The notes under the pieces were generated by a model. It ran no database searches. It was not told where the DNA came from and saw only the letters and a program-made list of their open reading frames with translations. The position numbers and the translations under genes were made by a program. From Streptomyces sp. NBC_00287 (GTDB lineage: Bacteria; Actinomycetota; Actinomycetes; Streptomycetales; Streptomycetaceae), in contig NZ_CP108053.1 in assembly GCF_036173105.1 (NCBI RefSeq), forward strand, positions 992,001-1,056,000: a DNA stretch of 64,000 nt. Reading direction: 5' to 3'. Below are positions 28,201 to 36,225 of this stretch, piece by piece. Positions within the stretch are counted from its first letter, which is position 1. Each line of letters opens with the position of its first letter.

Positions 28201-28969
28201 TCAAAGTAGGCGGCGGTGACTTGGGCAAAGAGATCGCGGTGATCTCGTCGTCCCGGTCGACACGCGCCTTGGCGACCGGAAGCAACAGCCGCTCTCCACC
28301 CGCCTGCTCACCGAAGACGAAGAGCAACTGGTCCCCGGTCTGAAGGGAGTTCGCCGTCCCCTCGACAAAGATCTCGGACCGCCGCTCAAGATCCGAGGGG
28401 GTCAGCAGTGAGGGCCGACGGCGCCGCACCTTCAGCTCGTTGAAGTCCCACCGAGCCAGCAGATCCCGGCTCGTCTCGAAGGTCAGCGACTCCTCGTCGG
28501 CAGACGCGGGCACGCTGTGGCTGCGCGCGCCGCGCGGGATCAGCACGGGCAGCGCCTCGGCGCGCGGATCGCGTTCCAGGGTGTACGCCAGATGTGTCGC
28601 CGCGGCGACACCGGGCCGCGGCCGGTGGCCGACGAGCCGGCCCAGCAGCGCCAGCGACCGGTGCTCGTTCGCCGTACGGAGATACGCCTCGTCGGCGATC
28701 CGCTCGGAGTGGAAGGTGAGCAGGTCGCCGAGGACCGCGGTGGCGTCGAGCAGGCCGATCGCCGGGTCGTCGGGGGTACGGACGGTCAGCCCGTCGAGCG
28801 CGGGGTACGCCGGTGAGGCCAGCCGGTCGAGGAGGGCGGCCAGGAAGGAGCCGTACTCGCCGACGCGGTAGTCGAGCGCGGTGCGGCCGGGTGGGTTGTG
28901 CAGCGGGTCGGGGGCGAGCCGTTCGTCGTGGCCGCCGCACGCTCCGCCGCAGGAGCACGCCTGGCTCAT
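25289..28969 (-). CDS. Large baseplate J-like CIS protein with C-terminal LysM domain
   Basis: About 1226 aa. It begins with Cys-rich SQACSCGGACGGH, then a wedge-type region (LGDLLTFHSERIADEAYLRT). The segment near residue ~870-1130 matches baseplate J/gp6-type wedge proteins (TVTFGDGVHGARLPSG, then AADYEDFARSRAGI, then VPGVDYVDVDVF). The last ~50 residues form a LysM motif (GETLSEISGRYGVPLAELLRLNP), unusual on a wedge protein and able to bind peptidoglycan. It corresponds to a Pvc12-like second wedge subunit. ATG 28969 overlaps the upstream stop (ATGA). Confidence 0.82.
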   Translation of the reverse strand: MSQACSCGGACGGHDERLAPDPLHNPPGRTALDYRVGEYGSFLAALLDRLASPAYPALDGLTVRTPDDPAIGLLDATAVLGDLLTFHSERIADEAYLRTANEHRSLALLGRLVGHRPRPGVAAATHLAYTLERDPRAEALPVLIPRGARSHSVPASADEESLTFETSRDLLARWDFNELKVRRRRPSLLTPSDLERRSEIFVEGTANSLQTGDQLLFVFGEQAGGERLLLPVAKARVDRDDEITAISLPKSPPPTLKELVDEVRRWTGSEQPRPVSRLIEDFEDQVLAPLRGDLDGISSPERLAARLAEPVARLGEAQVLAAAYEEVAAWFERLEAVLADIAERALELAPAQSDSAAAPRGPAAPLGGDSRAAAFQALSALLPALRATPGSATPARPSTDPVGLLAALNPSLYPAWRKAAAPTNPRLLRELLAMRVTAAPFGATAPLKPVQDDRGRVIRTADWPLTGAVLASMRVVFDPAGKVPVRAEFQYVEGSGSDQRSENLPVTQPVQFVLGTGQVDLSVRSGQDRDLNWLNRRPADSQEPGVTARFHSGLPERTLFVSRPGEDGLIQVGIHNGTSQQVPMRPGASEQFTHGEYEISVRYTVGSTEPNVEVVIASKPEPVNRRVLQLDTVHAGITVGSWVAIQRPAKGKGVPGDAKLAFVTTQVVAARTAAYTNYGITGRGTELTLADPWLDEFDVLLSHIRDTTVHAAGEPLRLADEPLGEDVHGDEIELAELYDGLRPGRTLIVTGERSDIPGTAGVPATEVVTVATADPAVDTQLPGDRLHTRLTLTPGLAHRYRRESVRILGNVVEASHGESREEAIGSGDSDRVNQTFALWQSPLTWLADDNPLGATAVLEIRVDGVLWHEVDSLAGRGPAERVYITGSTGDGRTTVTFGDGVHGARLPSGHENIRARYRFGTGKAANVAADRITQPLTRPLGVTRVTNPLAAKGGSDADGPGLTRRTIPLAVSALDRLVSAADYEDFARSRAGIGRATARELFDGRRRVLHVTVAGADDVPLDSSDTLDALRGALTAYGDPNLPVRVDARELVLLLLAARVKVAPDHAWEIVEPRLRQALLRRLGYEGRELGRPARLSEILATAHSVPGVDYVDVDVFTGVPASATPEELTGILTDPGPPKASVPAHPATYDEKIHTVRAENGETLSEISGRYGVPLAELLRLNPDITDTRRLPKGRSVFVFRGIRPAQLALLSPKAVDTLILTEVK

Positions 28970-31900
28970 CGGGCACCTCCCAGGGATATCGCCAGTCGGC
29001 CGTTCTCCGGCCGGTCGGGGTCGTTGTCGCAGGTGGCGATCTCCAGCGGGCCGAGCCGCAGCACGCCGTCCTCCCTCTCTCCTCGGTCCTGCTCGAACAG
29101 CCGTCGCAGCCGGGTGACTTCGACGCTCTCCACGCCCTGCACCGCCGCCGCCACCGCGACCAGCCGACTGAGCCGGACCGGGTCGCCGAAGGTCTGGGCG
29201 TCCGGGTGGAAGAACCCGCCCGGGCCCGCACCGAGCACGCGGTACAGCTCGGCCAGGATCTGGCCGTGCTGGTGGCCGGGCAGGGCGCACACGGTCAGCG
29301 CGATGTCCAGCGGGACCAGCCGGGCGGGGCCGACGACCAGGTCGTGGCCGATACGCCGGTACGCCTCCAGGGACTGGGTGACCTCGGCGAGCAGTTCGGC
29401 CGTCGGTGCGCCGCTGCCGAGCGCGTCGATGGCGATGTGCGCCTCCTGGACACTGCCGGTCCAGCGGAGCTCGGCTGCGGCGCGCTGGACGCCGGGGAGT
29501 CCACTTGCGAGGGCTGCGTAGTCCTCCGCGGTGACCGCGCGCAGCCGGGTGCGACGCAGGTCGAGCGGGGCCAACTGACGTACCTGCTGCAGCGGTTCGG
29601 GGTCGGTGCCACCGGTGGCGGGCAGCGGGTTGCGGACCACGGCGGCGGGCGGCGGCTCGCAGTCGGCGGCCACGACGAGGTGGTTGATGGCCTCGGCGCC
29701 GACGTTGCCCCCGGTGCCGCCACCGAGCCGGTACCCCACAGCGAGCCGCGCGCCCGGGGCCGGCCGTGCATCACCGAAGCGCAGGGCAAGTCGCCCGTCG
29801 TCCTCCAGCTCCCCCACGAAATGCCGATCGCGGGGACCATTGTCCAGCAGGTCGCGGCGCGGCCGCCACACGGCGTCCTCTTCGAGGAGGCGTACGGCGG
29901 GCAGGGCGCGGCGCGGGTCCTGGGCGAGCCCGGCGGTCGCGGAGCCGCGCAGCACGGGCTCGTCGGGGTGCAGTCCTGCCGCGTAGGCCGGGCCCCAACT
30001 GTGCGCGATCTCCCAGGCGATGTGCCCGTCGAGGACGGTTCCGGCGCGGGCGCGTGCCGTGAGCACCTCGATGCGGCGCAGCTTGCCGTCGAGCAACCGG
30101 TCGCTGCGGTGCAGGAGTTCACGCAGGGCGCGCACCGGATGGCGGCGCAGTTCGAGGCGCTCCAGCGTCTTCAGGCCGTAGACGACGGTCAGTTCGGCGA
30201 TCTCCTCCTCGCCGAGCCCGTCCCGGTCGCGGGCGCTGCGCCACAGGTCGACCAGGCGCTGCCGGATCCGGCCGGGGATGGCGGCGATGCGCTCGGCCTG
30301 CCCGGCGGCGACCGTCGCGGGGTCGGGGAAGGGCACGGCCTGGGCGACGGGCGTCCGACCGAGGACGGGGCGGAAGCGGGGCCGGATGCCGGGGTACACG
30401 GACTGGGCGAGCAGTCGGCGCAGGGCGGCGGCCTGGGCGTACGCCGTGCCGGGGACAACCTGTTCGTGCCGCTGTCCGGCGCGTTCGAGGCCGAGTCCGG
30501 CGCGGGTGGTGGCGCTCTCGCCGACGACGTCGAAGAGTTCGCGGATGTCGTCGGGGCGCAGGGCCCGGCCGGATTCCGTCTGGTCCGTGAGCGAGTTGAT
30601 GAGCCTTGCGGGCGCGTTGCCCTCGTCGCGGTCCCAGCAGCCGAAGGCGGGAGGGTCGCAGGGGGCGACGACGGCGGGCTCTTGCGGCACGGTGAACGTC
30701 TCCGGCAGGCCGGTCAGGGTGCGGCCGTGGTCGACGAGGACGACATTGCCGCGGGCCAGGGTCACGTCCTCGACGGGCAGGCAGTCGCGTCCGCCGCGGG
30801 TGGTGAGGCACAGCGGGAAGCGCAGGGCGTCCTCGGCGGCCCAGGTGACCTCCAGGACCGGCTGGTCCTCGATGCGGTCGACGGCGGGGGTGACGGTGGT
30901 CAGGCGGACGGCCTGGCGGTGGGCTGGGTCGGCGTCGCCAGGCGTGCCGGTGCGCGGGCCCTTGACCTCCTCCAGGATCAGCACGTCACCGGGCCTGAGG
31001 TCGAGTCGGCGGCCTTGGCAGGTCTCCGGGTCGACCCACTCGTCGCGCAGGGTGGCGGCGGTGGCGCCCTTGGGGAGAGTGCGGGTCTCGCCTCCCCAGG
31101 TCCACAGGCGGATCGCGTTGTGGGCGACGCGCAGTTCGAGGGGGTCGGCGGTGACGACCGGTTCGAAGACCTCCACCGAGCCGCGCTCGTCGAGGTCGCC
31201 GAGGTCGCTCTCGTCGACGACGGTGCCGGGCTCCGGGCGGTCGTGCGGGTCGAGGGTGCGTACGTCGACGGAGGCGAAGCGGTAGGTGCCGGGGGCGAGG
31301 GTGTGATCGCCCGCGGTCTCCACCGAGACGTACGCCCGTGCCGTGCAGCCGTCGTGCATCGCGTAGTCGATGAGCCGGACATGACGGCGTACGGAGACCC
31401 GGCGGCGCGCGGTGTCGAGGTAGGCCTCGGTGGCGACCGCGTCCTGCTGGTAGCTGATCTGGTCGCCGGTGTGGGCGAGCAGCTCGACCAGGGTCATGCC
31501 GAGGTCGGCGGGGTTGCGCTCGATCCAGTCGGGGGTGGTGAGCGCGAGCCGGTCCAGCAGGAGTTTGCGGATGGTGTCGTAGTCGCGGGCCGTGTAGTCG
31601 ATGACGGGGGCGGCTGGGAAGTCCGAGGTGTGCGGCTCTTCTTCCTTGCAGTCGAAGGGAGTTGGGCAGTCGGGCAGGAAGGCGAACTCCGCGCTGTGGT
31701 AGCGCTGGTCGAAGCCGCGGAAGGGTTCCGTGCCGGGGCGGCCGTAGGGGTCGGCCTCGACCAGGGAGAGCCGGTAGCGAGAGGTGTCGCCGGACTTGTC
31801 GAGGGTGACGTAGAGCCGGTCGTCGAGCTCGGGGTCCTCCTCGCGTTCCACGCTGACGTCGACGGCGGTGATGCCGGTGATACGGCGGCCGCCGTCGATG

Positions 31901-32040
31901 CGGACGTTCTCGGGGCCGAGGCCGTGCGGGGCCTTGCCGAGGAAGGTGACGGTGAGCAGCAGGCCGTCGTCGCCGACCTCGACGGCGTCGACTCCGTTGA
32001 GCTGGGCGGCGCGCACCTTGCCGCGACGGGAAGTGATCAC
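28966..32040 (-). CDS. Putative baseplate assembly protein (gp6/Pvc11-like wedge)
   Basis: 1024 aa. The N-terminal half includes IDYTARDYDTIRKLLLDRL and NPADLGMTLVELLAHTGDQI, diagnostic for CIS "putative baseplate assembly protein" families. The C-terminal half carries DGRLALRFGDARPAPGARL and the gp6-like segment RLRAVTAEDYAALASGLPGV. It would form the wedge ring around the hub. The start overlaps the gp25 gene's end and the stop overlaps the next wedge gene (both ATGA), implying stoichiometric translation. Confidence 0.88.
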   Translation of the reverse strand: MITSRRGKVRAAQLNGVDAVEVGDDGLLLTVTFLGKAPHGLGPENVRIDGGRRITGITAVDVSVEREEDPELDDRLYVTLDKSGDTSRYRLSLVEADPYGRPGTEPFRGFDQRYHSAEFAFLPDCPTPFDCKEEEPHTSDFPAAPVIDYTARDYDTIRKLLLDRLALTTPDWIERNPADLGMTLVELLAHTGDQISYQQDAVATEAYLDTARRRVSVRRHVRLIDYAMHDGCTARAYVSVETAGDHTLAPGTYRFASVDVRTLDPHDRPEPGTVVDESDLGDLDERGSVEVFEPVVTADPLELRVAHNAIRLWTWGGETRTLPKGATAATLRDEWVDPETCQGRRLDLRPGDVLILEEVKGPRTGTPGDADPAHRQAVRLTTVTPAVDRIEDQPVLEVTWAAEDALRFPLCLTTRGGRDCLPVEDVTLARGNVVLVDHGRTLTGLPETFTVPQEPAVVAPCDPPAFGCWDRDEGNAPARLINSLTDQTESGRALRPDDIRELFDVVGESATTRAGLGLERAGQRHEQVVPGTAYAQAAALRRLLAQSVYPGIRPRFRPVLGRTPVAQAVPFPDPATVAAGQAERIAAIPGRIRQRLVDLWRSARDRDGLGEEEIAELTVVYGLKTLERLELRRHPVRALRELLHRSDRLLDGKLRRIEVLTARARAGTVLDGHIAWEIAHSWGPAYAAGLHPDEPVLRGSATAGLAQDPRRALPAVRLLEEDAVWRPRRDLLDNGPRDRHFVGELEDDGRLALRFGDARPAPGARLAVGYRLGGGTGGNVGAEAINHLVVAADCEPPPAAVVRNPLPATGGTDPEPLQQVRQLAPLDLRRTRLRAVTAEDYAALASGLPGVQRAAAELRWTGSVQEAHIAIDALGSGAPTAELLAEVTQSLEAYRRIGHDLVVGPARLVPLDIALTVCALPGHQHGQILAELYRVLGAGPGGFFHPDAQTFGDPVRLSRLVAVAAAVQGVESVEVTRLRRLFEQDRGEREDGVLRLGPLEIATCDNDPDRPENGRLAISLGGAR

Positions 32041-32417
32041 GCGGCGGCCCTCCCTTCGAAGACGTCGTCGCGGCGGGCGCCGGTGGCGCGCAGCACGTAG
32101 GACAGGTACACGCGGACGGTGTTGTCGTCGCCGACCACGTCGAGCGCCTCGACCTCGATGAGGTCGCCGAGCCAGCGCTGGAGCGAGGCCTGGACGGACA
32201 GTTCGAGGGTGCTGACGAGTTCCGGGCTGGTCGGGGCGAAGACCAGGTCGAGCAGTCCGCAGCCGAAGTCGGGGCGCATCACGCGCTCGCCGGGGCTGGT
32301 GAACAGCAGCTGTTCGATCAGGTCGTGGACGTGCTCGCCGTGGCTCGCGTGCCCGGTGCGGCCGCGGCGGTCGGGCCGGAAGGGGAAGGCGAGGTCGCTG
32401 CGGGTGCGTGGGCTCAT
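32037..32417 (-). CDS. gp25-like baseplate wedge protein (Pvc9-type)
   Basis: 126 aa. The gp25/lysozyme-like wedge fold is shown by VHDLIEQLLFTSPGERVMRP, then FGCGLLDLVFAP, then WLGDLIEVEALDVVG. It connects the sheath to the baseplate in contractile tails, including T4, type VI and PVC. I chose ATG 32417 because it overlaps the PAAR-like stop by ATGA; the longer open frame upstream is a shadow of that gene. The N-terminus (residues 1-20) is basic. Confidence 0.92.
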   Translation of the reverse strand: MSPRTRSDLAFPFRPDRRGRTGHASHGEHVHDLIEQLLFTSPGERVMRPDFGCGLLDLVFAPTSPELVSTLELSVQASLQRWLGDLIEVEALDVVGDDNTVRVYLSYVLRATGARRDDVFEGRAAA

Positions 32418-32749
32418 CGGACGGTGACCTTTCGCTGCGCGGCCTGGACGACAGGCGGTCCCTGCGGGACGAAGGCCGCGCTCAGGCACTGGGCCGCGGA
32501 GGTGTCGAGCAGCACGGGTGCGCCGTCGACGGTGACGCCGCTGCCGTCGGCGGTGAAGCGGACGGTGACGCACGGCGTGGGTACCCCGTTCACGGTGTGC
32601 GGGCAGCCGGTGACGGCGTAGGTGTGCGCGGCCGTCGCGACGGCCCGGCCGTCGATGAGCACGGCCGCGGTGGGTGTGGTGGCGGCGCTCGCACGACCGC
32701 CGTGCGGGCAGCCGATCACGGCACCCGCATCGAGCAGACTCCCGGACAA
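32414..32749 (-). CDS. PAAR-like spike-tip protein (Pvc10-type)
   Basis: 111 aa. Small, strand-rich, with Gly/Ala turns and conserved Cys/His pairs (GAVIGCPHGGR near residue 9, AVTGCPHTVNG near residue 45, a third Cys in SAAQCLSAA), consistent with a metal-bearing PAAR-like cone that sharpens the spike. Position directly after the spike gene supports this. ATG 32749 lies 20 bases from the spike stop. Sequence match to canonical PAAR repeats is weak; the assignment leans on synteny. Confidence 0.75.
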   Translation of the reverse strand: MSGSLLDAGAVIGCPHGGRASAATTPTAAVLIDGRAVATAAHTYAVTGCPHTVNGVPTPCVTVRFTADGSGVTVDGAPVLLDTSAAQCLSAAFVPQGPPVVQAAQRKVTVR

Positions 32750-32769
32750 CTTGGTTCGTCCCCCGTCTT

Positions 32770-33306
32770 CTATCGCTTCGAGAGCACGGTCAACTGGCCC
32801 TCGTTGATGGTCACTTCACGGCCGCGCAGGATGACCTCGGCGCCCGCGCCGGTCGCGATGACCACGGCTTCCTGGGTGATACGGATGTATGCGCCGCCCT
32901 GGGCCTGCAGGAGGATCCCCTGGTCGGCGCCGGGCGTGTCGTTCATGACGAGCTTGTGCGCCCCCGGTGTCTGCACGACGACCGGCTTGCTCGGCGAGTT
33001 CGCCTGGAGCTCGCGGCGCGCGTCGGGCGGCAGCTCCTCGGCGGCGCCGTACCAGCACCCGGTCCACACCGGGAAGCTGGGATCGCCCTGCTCGAACTCC
33101 ACCCAGACGCCGGTGCCTGGCGGCGGCACCACGAACTGGCCCGCTTCGGGCCCGGTGAACGCCAGACAGGGCAGCGCCCAGGTGGACGGCTCGTCGCCGA
33201 GCACGTCCGGGACCTCGACGGTGATCCGGCCGATGCGCAGCGGATCGTCGTTGTCGACGACCCGGCCGCGGAACTTGCCGAGGTAGCGATTGCTGGGTGC
33301 CGCCAT
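32770..33306 (-). CDS. Central spike protein (gp5/VgrG OB-fold, baseplate protein V-like)
   Basis: 178 aa. Residues ~8-95 form the OB-fold of baseplate V/VgrG proteins (GRVVDNDDPLRIGRITVEV, then FVVPPPGTGVWVEFEQGDPS, then PVWTGCWYG). Residues ~110-178 are short beta repeats like a gp5 C-terminal needle (GGAYIRITQEAVVIATG). It lacks the lysozyme domain of T4 gp5. It pairs with the upstream hub protein as a split VgrG and carries the PAAR-like tip. Confidence 0.92.
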   Translation of the reverse strand: MAAPSNRYLGKFRGRVVDNDDPLRIGRITVEVPDVLGDEPSTWALPCLAFTGPEAGQFVVPPPGTGVWVEFEQGDPSFPVWTGCWYGAAEELPPDARRELQANSPSKPVVVQTPGAHKLVMNDTPGADQGILLQAQGGAYIRITQEAVVIATGAGAEVILRGREVTINEGQLTVLSKR

Positions 33307-33339
33307 GGTGGTGAGCTCCTGGTGGGTGAATCGAGGGTG

Positions 33340-34491
33340 TTACGGCCGTACGTAGTCGCTGCGGGCTTCGAGGCCCTCGCGGGAGAGGGTGAAGTTCTGC
33401 TGGTACGAGCCCGGGCGCAGGTTGTGGGTGACGGATTTGACGTAGTAATCGCCGTCGTACGCCCGTCCCGCGCCGCGCACGCCGACGAGCTGGCGGGGCT
33501 GCAGGATGTAGCCGTGCCGGTTGACGTCGAGGGAGCCGGAGCCGGAGACGACGTCGGCGGAGACGGCGGCGCGGGCCAGCAACTCCGCCTCGGCCTGCTC
33601 GCGTTGCTGCTTGGCGGTGCCGGCGAGGGTCCTGCGTTTGAGGGCCGGGGTGGGCCGCTTGCCGAGGGGCGGGCGCAGGGGGCTGATCGACGGCTGCGGG
33701 AGCAGGGCGGACTGCCGGGTCTCGGGGTTCTGCCAGCGGGCCTGCGGTTCTTCGCGCGCGGTTCCGTCGTAGGCGAACGTCAGTTGGTCCACCGTGGAGT
33801 TGGCGTCCATGTTGACGTTGAGGGCGTGCTGGCGGATGCCGAGGCGGACCTCGGGGCCCCAACGAGCCGAGGACTGGCCGGGGCCCGGGCCGGGCTCCAG
33901 ATAGAAGGTGTAGCCGTTGGCGCGGGCGAGTTCGGTGACGTACTGGAGGTCGGTGCCCGTCTGGTAGTGGACACGGAGGTCCTGGTGCGGGGGTTGGGCG
34001 ACCTTCTCGGTGTAGACGTCGGGGCGGATGCCGTAGTCGGAATAGCGGCGCAGGATGGCCAGCACCCGCTCGGAGGGCGGCAGGTTCGGGTAGCGGGCGG
34101 TGCGCTCCTCCAGGTCCATCAGCAGCGTGAGGTCCTCGCCGGTGACGGTGAGGGTGGAGTGGCCCGGCCGGTTGCTGGCGCCCACCTCGTGGCGGACGAT
34201 CAGGCCGTCGAAGAGCACGTCCGGGGTGCCCTTGACGCTGACCGTGACGATGATCCGGGTCTTGGGGTCGAAGAAGCCCTCGGGCAGCAGGCGTCGGCTG
34301 ATGATGCCGTTCTTGGTGAGGTCGAAGGCCAGCTGGAAGCCGCTGCGTTCACCGGCGGTGGCAGTGATCTGGGCGGTCAGCAGCGCCTCGGTGACCTCGG
34401 CGGGGACGGGCCGGGCGAGCTTGGGTCCCATGAGGAGGGTGATATGGACGGGGCCCTGCCCCACGGGCAGATCAAACACGCCGGTCTCCAC
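33340..34491 (-). CDS. Baseplate hub protein (phage late control D/gp27-like)
   Basis: 383 aa. It matches gpD/gp27 hubs: FDGLIVRHEVGASNRPGHSTLTV-type strands, SERVLAILRRYSDYGI, YVTELARANGYTFYLEPGPG, and a C-terminal barrel ending DGDYYVKSVTHNLRPGSY. It forms the trimeric hub between tube adaptor and spike. GTG 34491 overlaps the LysM gene by 20 bases; GTG 34479 (N-terminus VFDLPV) has a better Shine-Dalgarno (GGAG, 6 bases) and overlaps by 8, so it may be the true start. Confidence 0.9.
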   Translation of the reverse strand: METGVFDLPVGQGPVHITLLMGPKLARPVPAEVTEALLTAQITATAGERSGFQLAFDLTKNGIISRRLLPEGFFDPKTRIIVTVSVKGTPDVLFDGLIVRHEVGASNRPGHSTLTVTGEDLTLLMDLEERTARYPNLPPSERVLAILRRYSDYGIRPDVYTEKVAQPPHQDLRVHYQTGTDLQYVTELARANGYTFYLEPGPGPGQSSARWGPEVRLGIRQHALNVNMDANSTVDQLTFAYDGTAREEPQARWQNPETRQSALLPQPSISPLRPPLGKRPTPALKRRTLAGTAKQQREQAEAELLARAAVSADVVSGSGSLDVNRHGYILQPRQLVGVRGAGRAYDGDYYVKSVTHNLRPGSYQQNFTLSREGLEARSDYVRP

Positions 34492-34831
34492 GGGGGAATC
34501 CGCCGCTGAGCGGGATGTCGACGACGTGTCCGGGCTCGTCGGTCAACTCCCGTGGATCAAGTACGGGGTTGGCGTCGGCGATCTGCCACCACTGGCCGGG
34601 GTCGCCGAAGTAGCGCTGCCCGAGCAGATCGGGCCGCTCACCTGCGGCGACGGTGTGCCCCTGCGTCTCCTGCTCGTCGAGGGGAGGCAGCAACCGCCGC
34701 TTGGTGTACCGGACTTCGGTCCCGTCCGGGCGCCGGTGGATACCGATCTCAGCGTCGTGGTACCGGCTGGTCCGCGGATACGGATGCGCGCCCGGTATCG
34801 CGTCGAAGGCGTTCTCGTACGGCTCAAGCAT
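34472..34831 (-). CDS. Small LysM-domain CIS protein
   Basis: 119 aa. The C-terminal half (residues ~58-108) is a LysM-like motif (GHTVAAGERPDLLGQRYFGD, then WWQIADANPVLDP), similar to phage gpX/tail-adaptor LysM proteins. The N-terminal half is polar (HPYPRTSRYHDAEIGIHRRP). It sits between tube adaptor and hub, where PVC/Afp loci carry a LysM-bearing Pvc7; here the domain seems split into a separate gene. ATG 34831, 9 bases after the adaptor stop. Confidence 0.83.
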   Translation of the reverse strand: MLEPYENAFDAIPGAHPYPRTSRYHDAEIGIHRRPDGTEVRYTKRRLLPPLDEQETQGHTVAAGERPDLLGQRYFGDPGQWWQIADANPVLDPRELTDEPGHVVDIPLSGGFPRGDRRV

Positions 34832-34840
34832 GGGCGCTGC

Positions 34841-35527
34841 TCAGCCCCTTCCGTTCACGGCGTTGGTTCCGGCGAGCCCGAGCCCGCTCATGCTGCCGCC
34901 CCGCGCGGCGGCGGCGAGCCGCTCCTTCTGCGCGAGATGGGCGAGATAGAGGTCCGCGCCGCGGTGTCCGGCCGGCAGATCGCTCACGGTGAGGATCTTC
35001 ATGCCGATGCTGAGGGAGGCACGGATGGGGTTGAGATTGACGTCGAACGCGGACTCATTGACGGACAGTTCCGTGAGCCGCACCGGCATGACCCGCTTGC
35101 TGCCCCAGGTGAACAGGGTGAGCGGCATCTCGATCGGGCTGATCTCGATGGCGCCCTTCTGCGACAGACGGCTGGCGGCGCGCAGTTGGGCGGTGGTGGG
35201 CTGCACCAGCATTTCCAGCGTGGCCAGTTGCGGATGGATCCCGTCGGGCGCGGCGATCTCGAACTGGTCGGTGGCGTCGATCTCGGCGGTGAACTTCCAG
35301 GTCTCCTGGGCGGGACCCTTGAGCCGGAGCGCCTCGTTACGGTCCCCGCTCCCGGTCCCTCCGCCACCGGCGTCACCGCTGTCCCCGGCGGACTGCGGCG
35401 AGACACTGCGCTCCAGGGTGTCCGGGTTGAACTGGAGCACGATGACCCGCTGGGGGGCGCCGGTGTCGGGGTCGACGACGACTATGCCGGAGCGGATGGG
35501 TTTGGGGATGTCGGCGTAGCGGGTCAC
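34841..35527 (-). CDS. CIS tube-initiator/adaptor protein (Pvc7/Afp7-like, CIS_tube domain)
   Basis: 228 aa. The N-terminal motif VIVLQFNPDTLERSV followed by a Gly-rich loop and the strand-rich body (PLTLFTWGSKRVMPVRLTEL, then FDVNLNPIRASLSIGMKIL) match the conserved CIS tube-adaptor domain that sits on the hub and nucleates the tube. The LysM normally at the C-terminus of Pvc7 is missing and is encoded by the next gene. GTG 35527 overlaps the preceding stop (GTGA). Confidence 0.87.
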   Translation of the reverse strand: MTRYADIPKPIRSGIVVVDPDTGAPQRVIVLQFNPDTLERSVSPQSAGDSGDAGGGGTGSGDRNEALRLKGPAQETWKFTAEIDATDQFEIAAPDGIHPQLATLEMLVQPTTAQLRAASRLSQKGAIEISPIEMPLTLFTWGSKRVMPVRLTELSVNESAFDVNLNPIRASLSIGMKILTVSDLPAGHRGADLYLAHLAQKERLAAAARGGSMSGLGLAGTNAVNGRG

Positions 35528-36225
35528 AGGCGTTCCTCGAGTCGGGCCCGCAGGTCCGTGTAGTCGTGGTCGGGGAAGAGGCGGGGGAAGACGTCGAGCA
35601 TTTCCTTGAGGCCGTCCTCCAGCGGGAAGAAGCCCTCACCGCACCGATCCGGCTCGCAGTACAAGTACTGCCAGCCGATCACGCCCTTGGTGACCATCAG
35701 GGTCTCCACATAGGCCGGGTAGTCCAGCTCCATGGGCATGGCGCCCTGACGCATGTCGAAGAACCAGACCTCGGGGTCGGTGGCGCCCGGGGTGGCGCGC
35801 AGCAGGGACATACGGCCGGAGCCGGTCTGGGGGGTGTCGTCGATGATGCGGAGGTCCTTGTAGAGGGCGCGCTCCTCGTCGTCCTCGCCCTTCCAGTACC
35901 GCGTCATCCGCATATTGCCGACCGCGCTCATGATGTGGTGGAGCTTGAACTCGCCGACAAGTGCCGTGTCAGGGCGCCGGGACCGCCAGGCCGCCTCGAC
36001 CGCGCCGTAGCGGAAGAAGTACTCCTGGATCCGGCGGCTCAGCGGTAGGTCGTCTTCCTCCGCGAGTTCCTCGAAGACCGTCTCGGCGACGTCGAACAGG
36101 GAGACGATCTCGTCGAACTGCGCCAGGTGCACATCGAATTCGGCGGTCTCCCTGATCTTCTGGAGGAGCTTGGCGCAGCGCTCTTCAAAGGGGTACCGGA
36201 ATTCTTCTTCATTGTTCGCCGTCAT
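35524..36225 (-). CDS. Acidic protein of unknown family; candidate immunity protein for the DUF4157 effector
   Basis: 233 aa, not confidently assigned. The N-terminus is strongly acidic (NEEEFRYPFEE, then FEELAEEDDLPLS). The C-terminal half (DYPAYVETLMVTKGVIGWQY, then DGLKEMLDVFPRLFPD) recalls SUKH/SMI1-like immunity folds. No catalytic motif, membrane helix or signal peptide is seen. Its ATG overlaps the effector stop by four bases (ATGA), so synthesis is coupled to the protein carrying the nuclease-like C-terminus. Position, acidity and fold hint suggest an immunity protein; a structural baseplate role is the alternative. Confidence 0.55.
   Translation of the reverse strand: MTANNEEEFRYPFEERCAKLLQKIRETAEFDVHLAQFDEIVSLFDVAETVFEELAEEDDLPLSRRIQEYFFRYGAVEAAWRSRRPDTALVGEFKLHHIMSAVGNMRMTRYWKGEDDEERALYKDLRIIDDTPQTGSGRMSLLRATPGATDPEVWFFDMRQGAMPMELDYPAYVETLMVTKGVIGWQYLYCEPDRCGEGFFPLEDGLKEMLDVFPRLFPDHDYTDLRARLEERL

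Noticed and set aside
21777..32100. Long plus-strand frames of ~1200 and ~1100 aa (21777-25457, 28813-32100)
   Set aside because: Antisense shadows of the baseplate genes, with low-complexity Gly/Arg/Val content and no motif.
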